A DNA stretch of 64,000 bases from positions 2,294,001 through 2,358,000 of the forward strand of contig JAACJO010000004.1 in NCBI GenBank assembly GCA_013368445.1, written 5' to 3'. This stretch comes from Leucocoprinus leucothites. Lineage: Eukaryota > Basidiomycota > Agaricomycetes > Agaricales > Agaricaceae. A model generated the notes under the pieces. The model ran no database searches. It was given only the letters and a program-made list of their open reading frames with translations, and was not told the origin of the DNA. Shown here one piece after another: positions 45,081-57,811 of this stretch. Position 1 is the stretch's first letter; each line of letters begins with the position of its first letter. The translations under genes were made by a program, and so were the position numbers.

Positions 45081-47762
45081 ATGACCACACATCCTCCGTA
45101 CTTTCTCAATCTCCTCCCGCCCCTCTCCATGGGTAATCCCTTCCCGTTACCTCCGTCCCACAGCTCTGCCACTATCCCCCAGTTCCCGTTTTTGCGAACT
45201 GCCACCTCCAGCGCCCCACAGCAGGCCCAGACCTACCATAATGCTCCCGTCCACATCCATAACCCTCCCCATGTCCAACCTCCAGTCCCGACCTTCCGCG
45301 CTCCAGCCCACAAACATGCCCACCATCTGCACTCCATTCCTCCTCGCGAGAAGAGTACTCGAACTCTCATTATTGATCACATGCTCTGGGTGCACGCCCG
45401 CACCCGCTTCGCCCAGGCTCGGGCTGAGCTTGGCATGACTGATCGCACTGGCGGCCCGTCATCTCCAAACTACACACACCGCCGTCGACCCGAGAACTAC
45501 GATGAGGAGGAGGAGGTTCTTTCTGAAGGAGAAGATATACTCTTTCTCAAGACTCGCTCGGGCTGGCCAGGGCCAACCCATGACGACGACGATGCGGATC
45601 ATCTAAGTAAACAAGATCTCGCGCTCGCCCGGAGCCTCCGCCTTCGGGCTGAAGGCCTGGAGAGCGTCATCAGCTCTATGCTAGATCAGCCGCCGCCTCA
45701 TCATCCTACTGACGACGAAAGTTTGAATGGTCGATCTCCTTCCTCTCCCAAAGGCTTCCGGACCGGCTTACACCCCCACACTCTCCCCAATGGCGTTCGC
45801 CTCCGACTTGCGCTTGGGACGGTCATCAATGACCTCTTTGCTCGCCAGGCTCCGCCCCAGCCATATCGCCATACGCACCCACCAAAAGTCCACGAAGAAA
45901 CCCATCCTCACCATCCACACCACTCCATTTCCAATCTTCCCGAAACCCTCTTGCCCCTCGTCCCGCTGTCCGGTGCCTTCATTTCACTCGACAAGGCCTC
46001 TTATTCTTCGACACTTTCGTCTTCTCAGTCCTATTCTGCAACATCAGGATATACCACACACCCAACCCATACCAGCCATTCTCATACCCACTTACATACC
46101 GTAAGTCACTCATCGTTAGATTCTGCTCTGATTCATTGTTGACTTGTAGTTCCAGCCCTTCTACACCCACCGTCCCACATCATCTCCCCGCGTGACATCA
46201 TTCTACAGCTCAGGTGCCGATCCAACGACTGCAAATTCACCCCCATCTCTTCGTTGTCCTCGCCACTTGCATACTGGATGTGAAATCTGCGTAGAGGCAA
46301 AGCCAGCGGCTCGTCCAAGCCCGAACCGTTCGGCAACACATGCCCATAGTAAACCCAGTAGCTCCAGCACGAGCCAGTGGAAATCTGTCTCCACTGATGG
46401 GGTTGGCGGGGGTTTATCTGGATGGCAAGATGGTAGTGGGATAGGATCGGGTCTTCTACGGCCAGGGATTAAAGGCAGCGCTCTTCGGCGCCGCGTGTAT
46501 GATGACACTCCTGACAAGGGAGATAAGGGCGCTGGTACCGGTAACACCAAACTCAGCAAACTCATACCTCGCTTCTTGCGTTTGTCCGCACTTGTCGCCG
46601 CAGAACTTGGTCAAGAGATTCGTGATGCTGAGTGGGAAAGCCCCAATCGCCCTGCCCCTCCTTCACCAGCTTTAAGTCGAGCGATGCCTCCCAATCAATC
46701 CAGGGGCAAGGAAAGAGATGAAGAGAGCGAAGAGAAAAGTTTGTTCTTTAATGCCCTTCGTCCAACGCAGGAGTGGTATTTGTTGTTGGCAGGATTGTTG
46801 ACGAGAGCGGTCTTGGAGGGTTATCTTACCGCGGGTTGGCGTGGGATACAGCCAGCAGAGTGTCTGCTCCTTGTGGGCATTGGGATCAACAATCACAACG
46901 CAGCAAATAATGTGGGTGGGAGAACTGGAATAGAAAATAGAGCTGTTGACAGAGGGTGGGCTGGAGGAGAGCAATCTGTTGATGGGAGTGATGACGGGGA
47001 TACTGACATCGGCGATGAGGAGGAGTTTGTGGAATTTGACCCTGACGGATTGCCCAGCCTTGGCCAAGCATTGCGCGTCCTGTTCCCAAGTCTGAGGGTG
47101 AATTCAGATGCCAGTTCGACGCAGGTTTCAGGTGGTGGGCAACCAAGAAAGGGTCAAGCAGAGCTGGAATACGAGGCAGAAATGCTTGAGCGTCTCAAAC
47201 GAGTGAGTATGCTGCATGTTCCAGTAGTTGCATTATTGACGCATACACCCAGTTTTACGACATACCTGAATCAACACCAGACCTCTCCACTCACATGGAG
47301 GACTTGGCGTGGTCCTATCCTGCTGAGCCCGTTGAACGTGCTGCTATCAGATTCTGCGAAGCCGTGGCAAAATGGCGAGGAAAACCCGAGCTTGAAACGG
47401 TATGATATCCCCCTTTTGATGACTGTATGCTATCAACTCACCCCTGAAAGTACAAGAAGAAATCTCCATCGTCGCCTGGAATGTCAATCAACTCCCTCGT
47501 GCATTCGAACCCATCAAGCCCAAACCTTTCCAATGTGACAGCAGGAACGCCATACAGCTTAGCGTCTCTCGGATCGATGATTGGCCAACCTCCTCAGCCA
47601 GCCCGCGCGACGCAGACTCCTCCGCGGCCTCGGAGGCCAGTGCGTAGACCTTCCATCAGCGCCTACTTCGCTGGTATGACACCACGAGCCGGAATCAAAC
47701 GCGGAAGGGACGAGTGGGAGGTGGAGGGGAGAGAAGAAGGGGTAAAACGCGTGCACATGTGA
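45081..47762 (+). CDS. Large conserved fungal protein of unknown function
   Basis: Four exons, 45081-46100, 46150-47202, 47253-47399 and 47451-47762, all phase-0 joins, give 843 residues. The N-terminal third is Pro/His/Ser-rich and disordered. An early helical segment (LIIDHMLWVHARTRFAQAR) looks conserved, as does VRLRLALGTVINDLFARQ. A CPRHLHTGCEICVEA motif (about residues 360-375) has a histidine and three cysteines that could bind metal. The likely core is WYLLLAGLLTRAVLEGYL followed by GIQPAECLLLVGIGI, then an acidic stretch. Exon 3 (FYDIPESTPDLSTHMEDLAW) completes this core. The tail is basic (RPRRPVRRPS, GIKRGRDEW). The core resembles ascomycete proteins sometimes named RfeG-type transcription factors; I hold that link loosely. 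Confidence 0.82.
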
Positions 47763-48732
47763 GATGACATGTTTTTATATACCGCCACCTGCAGTGGTGA
47801 ACGCGTAACAGCCTCTCTCGGGGCCAGGTCCGTGTTATTGACCTCTTCGTTTCACCACCCTTCTGACGTAACTCCACGCTAATCATAGCTCTTCGTCTTC
47901 GTTCAAGTGATTTTGATGAGTACACATTGTTTGTTTCTCTTGGTCATGGGATTTTTGGTGTATTATGTATCATTTACGTCGTCATTGCAGCACGCCGTGC
48001 TGGTATTTTGAAAATGTAGCACTATTGGGTATAGACACTTTTTAATTATTTGTTACGATCCTTCAAGCTCGAGTGGATAACTATCCCATGTCAAGCTGCG
48101 AGCCGAGGAGCGGCTGCCACTGGTTGGTTGTTCATCCCATTTGAAGTCGCCTTAAGTTAAAGCCGTCTAGAAACTACGGTAGGAAGTGGCTTGATTGAGG
48201 CGGAGGTGGCACGCATAGTATCAACCTTCGAGAATACTCGCACCACCTGGATTGCAATCAGCAACCGCTGCTGCTGCCCTATCTCCGCCATGTATCCATT
48301 TGTGTGGAGGTTTGACTAGTTTCTCTATATGGTCTCTCTATACTGTGTCTACTCCCTGTGGCAGTGGCGGTGGAACGGGATGTTTTTGCTCAAAGGACAT
48401 CCAATCTTTCCGCAAAGGCACGAATAAAGATCAGTTGTCCTCGGCCGATCCGTTCTCATCAAATATGTCTTATGAATGCACCTCAAGTGTTCCGTCTAAA
48501 CTCGCCTTAAGATCTTAATAGGTGAACTGTCCGAGAATAACCATCTCGTCAGAGGCACTGTCCCCATTTTCCCTTGTAAGCAATCTCCATTTACCATAGT
48601 CTTAGGATCAATTACGCGGATGGCCCGGGGCGATACGAGGATCTCATATCGATATATATAGTCAGTACCCTCTTCAAGTTGAAGGCTTAGCTCGTTGATG
48701 ACAAGGCTAGTATTTCGGTAATAGATAGGTAA
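47763..48732. other. Intergenic between convergent genes
   Basis: No gene recognised between the large gene (+) and the F-box gene (-). Confidence 0.5.
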
Positions 48733-50420
48733 TCATCGCATGCCATGATAGTTAGAAATAAACTGGTCCTTGTACATCCCGTTCACAAAGCCAATTTTTG
48801 GCAATCCAGCCACGATCACCTTCCCCACACTTTCCACCCTATACTTTTGCCGTTCGGAACACGCATATCTCCGTATGTTTAGTGCTTCAACAGGCCAAGC
48901 ACCCAGACTAAGCGCTTCCATATCTTCTTCGAATTCGACAAAACCATGAACGAAGTGTATGGTATCTAAATTTTCGGCTATTGTTATAGGTAGAGTCGAA
49001 TCGCGTGTCGATAGCGCTGCCAGCATTCGACCTGTCTTGTGGTACAAAAGGCCAAGGACCTCGAGAGACGGGAACTGGGCTGCCAGTGTCGCGAACACTC
49101 TTGAAGTTAAGAGCTCCACACCAACGTCCAACTCCTTCATCACAGGTGAAGCCGCTGCCTGAGTCAAAAGGGCGAAATCTTGTAGGGAAAGCATCCAAGA
49201 TGCGAAAGATATGTTTGTCAGGATATTCTGGTGGCGTTCGACGAACGAGAGAGCTTGATTGAGATGCACAGATCCGGGGCAAGAACCAGATACAGAGAAT
49301 TGTTGAATGTTGGAAAATGTGATCTTGAAAGGAGTTTGGATGGTAGTGTTATCGTTCGTCCGTTGCGCTCCATCATCCTTATGAGGAAGGAATGCATCGG
49401 CGTACCCCCATTTCAGGTCTGTGATCAAGTCAGAGTGGCGGAGGAGAAATTGTTGCACGGCAAAGCATTGCGACTGCTCCTTGGATGGTGGTTGTTGGAC
49501 CTTCAACCTCCGTAATCGGGGAAGTCGTTCAAGGCCGCGGGAAAACCAGTTAAAATCTACAACGTCGCCCGAAACGATCTCAAGTGCAGACAATGTTCCC
49601 GAATGTCGCGCAATGAACCACACAAAAGCGGAGAACGCGGCTTCTACATCCACCCCATACTTGTTCCTTCCTATATCCACCGACAACGAATCCAACTTGA
49701 CAAGCTGGACCGACTCTTCCAAGACGCATACCAGCAATGAAACATCGCCTTTCAACGTGAGCGAACGCAGTGTTGAGCCGAAAGCTTGCCATCCTGGGTC
49801 TAGAAACGCGAGTGAACATGCAAAGTTGGGTATCAAGGTATGGTTGAACTGGGAGTCGATCGTGAGCTCGGTGCCGTGATCCAAGCTTCCGATGAAGTGT
49901 TTGAGGTAATAATAAATGTCTTCAGGTAAGTTTCTCTGTGGTCTATGTGGTTGGAGATATAGTAACACCTTTCGGAGGTGATCCCATACACCCGTGCCTT
50001 TCACAATGGTTGTCGACTCTTGAGCTTGAGTCCCTGAAGGGTTGAGGAGTGGGTGGTGTTTTTCCGAAGAATCGGAAAATGGAAATTCGAAGAGTGAAGG
50101 AGTCAAGATCAGAGATTGGATATGGTCCTTCATCGTTGGCAGGTGTCGTCTACGTTTTAAGGCGCTGGTCAGCTACATATCTCTCAAATTGGGGACGAGA
50201 GCTAATTCACTCACGAGATAAATAGACATCTCTTTACTCCCATCCCACCCAGCGCTCCAACTTCAAGTTCTCTGTATCTCAATGCCATCCCAATGTGAAG
50301 AAAAGCTCGATTGATTCCATACATCTTCTTCAGCTGCACATCCGTCAGAAACCGGGATATATGATACCATATCTCGAAAGGCAAGTCTGAGGCACTAGCT
50401 CTGCCATGGAGAGAGGACAT
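48733..50420 (-). CDS. F-box protein with leucine-rich-like tail
   Basis: Two exons, 50420-50215 and 50149-48733 (intron 65 bp, phase 2), give 540 residues. The first exon encodes the F-box: DLPFEIWYHISRFLTDVQLK, then MYGINRAFLHIGMALRYREL. The join restores LFISRHLPTMKDHIQSL. The second exon has irregular leucine-rich units (TLRSLTLKGDVSLL, LVKLDSLSVDIG, LPRLRRLKVQQPP, FPSLEVLGLL). Predicted SCF ubiquitin-ligase adaptor; target unknown. It has little resemblance to the other two F-box genes in the window beyond fold. Confidence 0.87.
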
Positions 50421-51492
50421 CGGGTGGAAAACTGATGAACTGAGAGTGATTTTGTGCGTGAGGGCACGTTCGACAGCTGTATTTAACTTGGCAAGTGCGT
50501 ATCAGCAGGCACTGCTTTTTCGTTCCCTTCTGATGAGGATAAATGGATTTCGGTGCTACTGATAGGCTGCTGTCCCTTATTGAGTGTCAGTAATGCCGCC
50601 CCTTAGTTGAGAGCCAAGTATTACCATTTAGTTGAACTAAGGCTAGGATATGGGGAGCGGAGCTGGAAGAACCACTCAGAAAGCTGCTAGTCTACTTCTG
50701 GTTGCTTCCGAGCCATGATCATTGCCTAGCCAGTTGCGAGAGCACGGAAACTAAAGCATCAGCAAGATGCATGCCAACGCACCACGCTCAGTCAGGAAAG
50801 TCAAGACCAGGGCCGCAACTGTACTTGTATTGCCAAGAAGGTGTTGTTCCGCGTGTTGGAAGTAATTCATTCTGGATCTTCACGACAGACCTAGCCACAG
50901 GAACAGTGATTTATGTACCATCGTGCGTTTTAAGCACACGTTAGAACGCAACGATGGCCAGCAAGCCCAAGACTGAGGTCAAATAATACAGCCAAAAGGA
51001 AAACCCACAGAGTCCCAAATCCAGATGTCGGCGTTTTGGGAGTAGCGGATTTCCATCTTCCTGAGTATAGCATTGAAGCAACGCCTCCGCAGGGCTGAGG
51101 CTGAGGCGTCGTGGTGGTTCAGCCGTTCTGTTACTTAAACACCTCGATCAGCGCTTGAATCGGTATGTTCGGTCATCAATGCATCAATGTTTAATATTTT
51201 AATGATCAATCGGCGCATTGGTGACAATGACGTTTTATCTTGCACACTGTGGACCTGGACGATCAGGTCCATTGTTACCAGCCGCAGCGTCCATCACCAG
51301 GCTGCAACTGTCGCAGGTATATATGTCAAAATACATATTTTTTCTGAATTGACATGGGCCCCTTCGGGCAACCCGCACCGATGAAACCTAGTCGAATAAA
51401 AACGTATACCTAGGGCTCAGATTGCTTCAAAATCAAAAACTGCCAGGCGCTAGTCAAGGATGGAGACACATGAATCCTCTGGTAATTCATCG
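50421..51492. other. Intergenic, no gene seen
   Basis: Upstream of one minus-strand gene and downstream of another. No motif found. Confidence 0.5.
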
Positions 51493-52798
51493 TCATCCGA
51501 GCAAAGGTATCATCACCTCACGCCCTCTCGTCTTCATTTCCCCCCCACCTCTCGAGAACTTAGCTTTCACTCTCAAGAATCCCGCCTTCACCCCCGCCAT
51601 GACCTTCGAGAATCCAAATCCATTTTTGTTTTCACGGATTCTGTCAGTCCGTATCCTATGATTCGGGTCCACTAAGACAGCAATAATGGAGAACGTCGTG
51701 AAAACAGACGCGAGAGTCGCTGAAGCCGAGATCATGAACATGATGATCATTTGAAGACGGGCAGCCCGTTGAACTGAGGAACCACCGAGGAGTGCTCCAG
51801 TCATCATGCCTGGGATTGAAATGATACCAAGGACGCTGGTAAATTCAAGAAGGGGTTAATCGTGTAACCTGTAATTAAAGTGTCGTACCTCATGCTATTG
51901 ATTGTAGGCATCAATGCAAGCTTTAGGGCCTCTATTGAGATGGGTCGACAGGCTTCGGTGCGAGAGGCTCCAAAGGCTAAATAAACCTCGATTTTATCTC
52001 GATTCTCCCTGTGGGCATGTTCCGGCGTATGTTCCAGAGTCCGCAATGAACATGAAAGGCTTACTGAAACTCCTTGAGTAAGTAGCCAATGGATATCGTG
52101 ACGCCGGAAACAGCTGAGCCACACAACATGCCAACGATGGGCACTATTCAATTAAAGAATATAATATAAATACTTCCTAGCCTTATGTGCGTACCGAATT
52201 GCATGGGTGTCCAGAATGGATCAACTGCCATGGCAAATTTCGCTCCGAGAATAGAGATGGGAATGGTTGACCCAATCATAGCGATAAGCACAGACGGGAA
52301 CTATATAACGTGAGAATATTGAGAGGGGCGCATGTACAGCAGGAGGACTCCGACCCACTGACCATATACTGATATTGCCGCTTTGACTTGTTGATCACTG
52401 ACACACATACCATCATCCCAGAAACATCACACAGGTATTAAGATTGTGTGCATACCTATTTCGATCGTTCCCAGAAAATTAAGCAGGACTGAAGCTAGCA
52501 TATAAACGCGACCCAGAAGGCAAAAAAGCGGCCACTCACAGCTAATCCCCGCGACGGCCCATTTATTTTCTGCTGCAAATACGGGCTCCAGAACAAGTGC
52601 GACAAGTGTTAACTGCACCATGCAGCGGATTGCACCAATCATCAACGAAGTCCCGACACCGATCTTTAAAACTCCCGAGATGGCAGAGTTCAGCAGAACA
52701 AACGCGAGGGCAATCAATACATTTCCCCATCCAAGCTCAGTGTTGTCGGCAGCTGGATGAAGAGCGTTGGGGTTGGAAACGGTAGCATTTGAAGGCAT
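51493..52798 (-). CDS. UPF0014 family membrane protein (FetB / ALS3-like)
   Basis: Permease-type membrane protein related to bacterial FetB (iron export) and plant STAR2/ALS3 (aluminium tolerance). Seven exons, 52798-52540, 52494-52456, 52397-52363, 52300-52195, 52143-52065, 52008-51889 and 51835-51493, give 326 residues. Key stretches are GWGNVLIALAFVLLNSAISG, RCMVQLTLVALVLEPVF, NKSKRQYQYMFPSVLIAMIG, MLCGSAVSGVTISIGYLLKE, VYLAFGASRTEA and GIISIPGMMTGALLGGSSV, with RLQMIIMFMISASATLAS after. These cover the whole family core. The C-terminus is a basic cytosolic tail (MAGVKAGFLRVKAKFSRGG). A second in-frame ATG upstream (52822) would add eight residues. Two internal exons are only 39 and 35 nt. 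No ATPase partner gene is adjacent. Confidence 0.92.
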
Positions 52799-54753
52799 GG
52801 TGGTGACCGATGTGAGAGTCATCCGCTGACAATGGCGTTGCGAAATTTCTACTTGATGGTTCAATCCGTCGAGAATAGGGACACGAGGCAAAAGAATCCC
52901 CAAATAGTACCTGTGCTGAATAGAGATGCGAAGACAGGGTGAAGATATCGGTGCCGGCTACAGGTCGCGATCATGGACTTGGGGACGCTGACGGATCCGG
53001 GCAACGAGTAAAGCTTTTGTGGTACTGATTAAGGAAAAAGAAGATGGTGGAAGGAAGAAGGTCAAAGGTTAGTTGGGTTCATGGACAAAGTATGGCGGTT
53101 ACCTCGAACCGGTCACCCGGCCGACAGAAGTTACCATTGGGCATGTGCCTGATTGAGGATAGTTATAAGAGGTTGTAAGCTCCGGTATTCCCAGGTACTC
53201 ATGCTGCGCAGTCGCTGGCTTTATCAGTCCACCCTTCATTACCAAATAAACTTTCAGTCCAATACTGGCCACAGCCCGATCCGTGTTTTCAGATCCAATG
53301 GCACGAACGATGAATATTACAGTCCCCTCGAATGCTACTTACCGCGCCACCAAGAAACAATTGTCTGGTGTGACAGCCTGGATCCTCTTTCGACAATTGA
53401 TAAACCGAAATGCAGGGGTGAACTGAGAGTTGATTTGAGCAAGAAACGGACTGATGGTGGCCTGGCAGCGACACCAAATAACTTGAATTAAATGCGAGCC
53501 CCTGGAGCTGTTGGTTGACTGCCTAAGTACGATAAGTTGGCCCATATGCCAGGATAATCAACTGGAGAGACAATCATCACAAAATACTTTAACCCTCGAG
53601 GTCCAGGCCTTCCGGCGTGAAGAACCAAGCCTTTAATATTTATTTATATTACTGGGAACTTCAGGGAGCGACCGCGCCTGTACTTACCATTTTGCCCTGT
53701 GCTGCTCATACGGACAATAGTATATTTGATATAGAATAGTGATGGGTACGTATACCCAAGATGGACTGATCTCTGTGCCCTGATTGGCTAGAACCACAAG
53801 AAAAAGCTCCGGTGGCTGATTTCTGGCTAACAATGATAGGTCACTGGTTCTGGCCACATGCCAGCCATCTGGTTGACTCTGTGAAGCAACCTCTCATACT
53901 ACGGCCAGTTATACCGCCGTTCCTCAGTCTATGGGAGTCACCGGGAGAGGCGGACCCACTGTCGCTTGGAAACAAACCCCTAGTTGAAGACCTCCGAGGG
54001 GCAAGTTTATATGACACATTATATCACTCGTTGATCAGTGACGAAGGGTCCTTCGAAGCGAGATAGAGTGACTTCCTTCGGAACGAGATTCATACAGGTC
54101 AGATGTTTCTACAGAGAAGACCAGAATAGCTATTATACGATCGAGCATGGGGTTAGACGGGCTATGTGATCAGAAAATCATATCTGTCGAGGTGGTCTGT
54201 CTGTTGAGGGGGAGTATACTGGAGTATACTAACATAGGGCTGCGGACGCTAGAAGAATGAATGTATGTAATGAGTCGGCTGTTAAATTTTCAGTTCGTTT
54301 CTGGGGAGTAGCCACTTGTAGCCACTGCCATCAAGCATATCTCCAAGGCGTTGCTTTCGGGGAGCGAGTCATCTTGATGCCATTTACGAGAAAAGAAGAT
54401 GTATCGTCATACATGACAAAATAGGAACGCTTATCACTTTGTCATTTGTTGATCAGATCTTCACGTGGATGATGACATCTTTCGTCCAGTGGCATAATCC
54501 CATCTGAAGGGCTATTTGAGGGTTGCGTTTTTGGCGGGATGAGCGTCCAAAAGTCATACAGACTGCTGGCATACCGCAGGTATTTTATGTGAGCAAGACC
54601 GCGAGGCAATCGGCTGGCCGGATAAATATAGGGAAATCACAAAGTGGGGTCGGGTGTGACGACAGATGATCGTGGGATGATTGATGTATTCCCACGGGTA
54701 CAAGCACCATCGACGACAAACAGCCAGTCCTTTTCTGCCCCACCACACCGTAC
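52799..54753. other. 2 kb with no gene seen
   Basis: Between divergent UPF0014 and F-box genes. Short frames at 53153-53491 and 53812-54066 lack motifs. Small direct repeats lie near 54217 (GGAGTATACT twice) and 54311 (GTAGCCACTT). Confidence 0.45.
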
Positions 54754-56646
54754 ATGGCACAACAGCCGCCCCCGGACTCTTTTTCCCTTCCCGTCACTGT
54801 CCGCAACGATCCTGACGAGGCCCGGCGCCTCCAGGATCTCATAAACTGTCTCGACTTTGAGATCGACCAGGCGAACGATGTTCTTCGGGAACTGCTGAAG
54901 AGACGCAGTACCTTACTTGCCGAGGCGAGCTACATACCCTGCGACAGGGACGACATCATTCGTGACATGCGGCAGCTCGATTCTGAGCTTGTTAGCAAAC
55001 AAATAGAAATTGCCAATACCCAGGCAGAACTTGTGCAAATGCAAGAGCATGCCCAAATCTGCTATCAACAGCAAAATAGTCCTGGACAGTCACCCTTGGA
55101 ATACGCGTCCCCATCTTGTCCCCCACACCCCCACAACCACCAGCAAGAAATCTACCAGTGCCAGCTTGTCCTCGATCGATTAACGCAGGAGCTCAACCGT
55201 ATCCAGCAGCAGCTCGATCACTCGCGCAAGCTCCTCTCGCCCATTCTACGCCTCCCATCAGAATTGCTTCAGCACATATTTACCTTCTGTATTCCTTCGC
55301 AAAAATTTGTTCCTCTATACCAGCAATCAGCTCCTCTGTTATTGACTAGCGTTAATCGCCTCTTCCGAGAGAGAGCTCTCGCCACCCCGCAACTCTGGTC
55401 ATCGCTCTCCATCCACCGAAATAGCTCCGGCACCGGATTCTATCCTCATCCCAACCTTATCCAGCTCTTCATCGAACGTTCTGCCGCAATTCCGTTGTCG
55501 TGGAGCCTAGAAGATGCGAGGCCGAGCCTTACCGTAGTTGATACCAATCGGCCTCCCATGCCGGTTTCTCAAATTGTGGAGCTTTATGTGCCGCACGCCG
55601 AACGTTGGAAGCACGTGCGCATCGATTATGGGAGTGGCTGGGTCCCGAACACAGGTCTTGATAGTCTTCCGGCGAATATTCAATTCCCTTGGCTGGAGAC
55701 CCTTTCCATTAAGAGAGGGTACTGGTTGGATAATCGTGAAATCAGTATCCTATCCCGTATGCTGACTTCGCCGCGCCTTCATGGCGTGAGCTGGTATAGT
55801 CAGAAGCCATACACGACGTTGACGATGCCCTGGTCGCAGCTGCGGCAGTTCTCTATAAACCACTTGGTCCCCGTCCGTGAGGCTCTTAACATCATTTCTC
55901 GCTGTGAGAGACTTGAGGAAGTAGAGATGAACATTCTCCTTCCGTCAAAGGTTGATGACGAGTCTCCTATAGAGATCCTTAGGCATGATACCCTCCAGGC
56001 ATTCAAAGTTGAGGCTGCTGGCGACCCCAACGTTCTTTTCAGCCTCATCACGTTTCCTGGTCTCAAACGGCTTGAGATCACCCTCACCCAGGGTCCCCGC
56101 CTTCCGCCTATGTCTCTCCCTCTCCTTCGACAGTTCATCGATCGCTCATCTTGCGTTTTGGAAAAATTCTCGATGGAAGAAGCTCAGCTCAACTCGGACG
56201 ATCTTCTCGAGTTTCTCAAGTTTATCTCACCCTCTCTCCTTGATATCAGCTTCCAGCATGAGCGTAGCAATGCTGGTTACATTAATGACAAGATCCTACG
56301 GATGTTGACACAAACCGACATCCATGGCCCAAATTACATCGAGGATCCCACCGTTCGCGGCACCTTCAGCGGCATATTATGCCCGAATCTGAGGTACCTT
56401 CGGTTATGGGGCGTTGTGGGGTCAACTGATGGCGTGTTGGCTGATATGCTTGAAAGCCGCTGGCTGGGTTGTCGGAACTGTCGGCCGGGAGAGGTGCTGG
56501 ATACAGCTTTTGTAGTTCTGGATGACGATATGGATCAAAACCGACACCAAGAGGACTTCCGACGCATGCATGAACTCAAAGCACGACGGCCAGGCCTGTG
56601 CTTCCAGCGTCTAGTTCGTGTTGTCATGGATGAGCGAGCAGCTTAG
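54754..56646 (+). CDS. F-box-like protein with N-terminal coiled coil, intronless
   Basis: Single exon of 630 residues. Residues about 20-170 are a long heptad-rich region (LQDLINCLDFEIDQANDVLR, LDRLTQELNRIQQQLDHSRK), interrupted by a Pro/His-rich loop. The F-box follows directly: SPILRLPSELLQHIFTFCIP, then LLLTSVNRLFRERALATPQL with W after it. This arrangement, coiled coil then LPxELLxxIF and a CxxW-like helix, is the standard Agaricomycete F-box type found in hundreds of copies per genome. The C-terminal 400 residues have degenerate leucine-rich units (WLETLSIKRGYW, LRQFSINHLVPV, LKRLEITLTQGP, LRYLRLWGVVG). Predicted SCF adaptor; substrate unknown. Confidence 0.9.
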   Translation: MAQQPPPDSFSLPVTVRNDPDEARRLQDLINCLDFEIDQANDVLRELLKRRSTLLAEASYIPCDRDDIIRDMRQLDSELVSKQIEIANTQAELVQMQEHAQICYQQQNSPGQSPLEYASPSCPPHPHNHQQEIYQCQLVLDRLTQELNRIQQQLDHSRKLLSPILRLPSELLQHIFTFCIPSQKFVPLYQQSAPLLLTSVNRLFRERALATPQLWSSLSIHRNSSGTGFYPHPNLIQLFIERSAAIPLSWSLEDARPSLTVVDTNRPPMPVSQIVELYVPHAERWKHVRIDYGSGWVPNTGLDSLPANIQFPWLETLSIKRGYWLDNREISILSRMLTSPRLHGVSWYSQKPYTTLTMPWSQLRQFSINHLVPVREALNIISRCERLEEVEMNILLPSKVDDESPIEILRHDTLQAFKVEAAGDPNVLFSLITFPGLKRLEITLTQGPRLPPMSLPLLRQFIDRSSCVLEKFSMEEAQLNSDDLLEFLKFISPSLLDISFQHERSNAGYINDKILRMLTQTDIHGPNYIEDPTVRGTFSGILCPNLRYLRLWGVVGSTDGVLADMLESRWLGCRNCRPGEVLDTAFVVLDDDMDQNRHQEDFRRMHELKARRPGLCFQRLVRVVMDERAA

Positions 56647-57811
56647 GTTTTGCGTCTATTGGTGGCCCCTTTACTTCCTTTCGTTTCACGCTTTATCGTC
56701 GCAAGCATACACATTGTATAACTATTATTCTCCCCTATACTCTAATCCTCCCCTCTTCGCGGTTTTGATTCCACCTTTCTCTACGCTTATGATTCTCTAT
56801 TCTCGCCATTCTTGCGGCTGCGCATATTTTCTTATCAGATATCAATTTAAACAGCGATATCCAGCATCCTAATCCTCAAAGTGTTCAATATAGCATTTGG
56901 CCGTATGCATAGTTTTGATTATCATTGCAATGTCATGATGCTTCTCTTGCCTCTTAATATGATGTTCAGTCTCCCGCTCAGGAGCTCTAGCCTCTCACGT
57001 TTTGAGTTCTACTTTCCCTTGAAGTCCATGATGGGACTGACACCTGGCGAAGGCAGCAATTACGTCACGTTAGATAGACAAGATTGGGAAGGCAATGGAC
57101 TTGACTGAAACAAGAATAGATTGCCATGAGGAAATATGTACGTTTAAGGTACCTAAATGCACTCATGAGACTTCATGTGACAGGGTTCTTAAGTCCCTGC
57201 TCCCTCACGTCGACCATTTCTCACATTTCTCACATGCCTACACCGGACCTTGCCTTAGAGATGTTATTAACATGCGAGAAACTGGGTTAAAAAAACATCG
57301 GAGTTTCGAACCAAACCCAGCTTGAAACATAGGCTATCCAACTAGAGTTAAAGTCAAATAGTCTAAGCAGTCTTCTGAGTGTTCATTTTGGCATCCTACG
57401 AGTCAAAGCAGATGGCTCGGACTCTTATTCGTTCCTGCGCCGAGGCCGTTGCATGATACATCCATAAATCTAAAAAATCACCTGATATGCCTGTCGGGAG
57501 CTGTATGGGCAAACAAAAAAAAATCAAGGTCGTTGGGTGCTCCTTCCAGAATGTCCGAACCCTTTAATACGAGTAAACAGAGAGATTCTCGGAAGTACCC
57601 AGGTATCATTAGATTAGGCGCCCTTCTATATATGCCCATCAGAGCATACTTCCAGGACACAAGATTTGTTATACTTTCAGTGCCCATTCTCAGCATCAGC
57701 TATGATCTGACTTAATTCGGACTAAATACCGTTCATCGCATTTGTTATAGAATAGAAGATAGATATATCAACTAGATAGGTGACTATGACAGAACTTTCA
57801 GCAGAAAACGC
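56647..57811. other. Intergenic between convergent genes
   Basis: The first 150 bases are T/C-rich as in a 3' untranslated region. A tandem CATTTCTCA repeat lies near 57219. No gene recognised. Confidence 0.5.
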
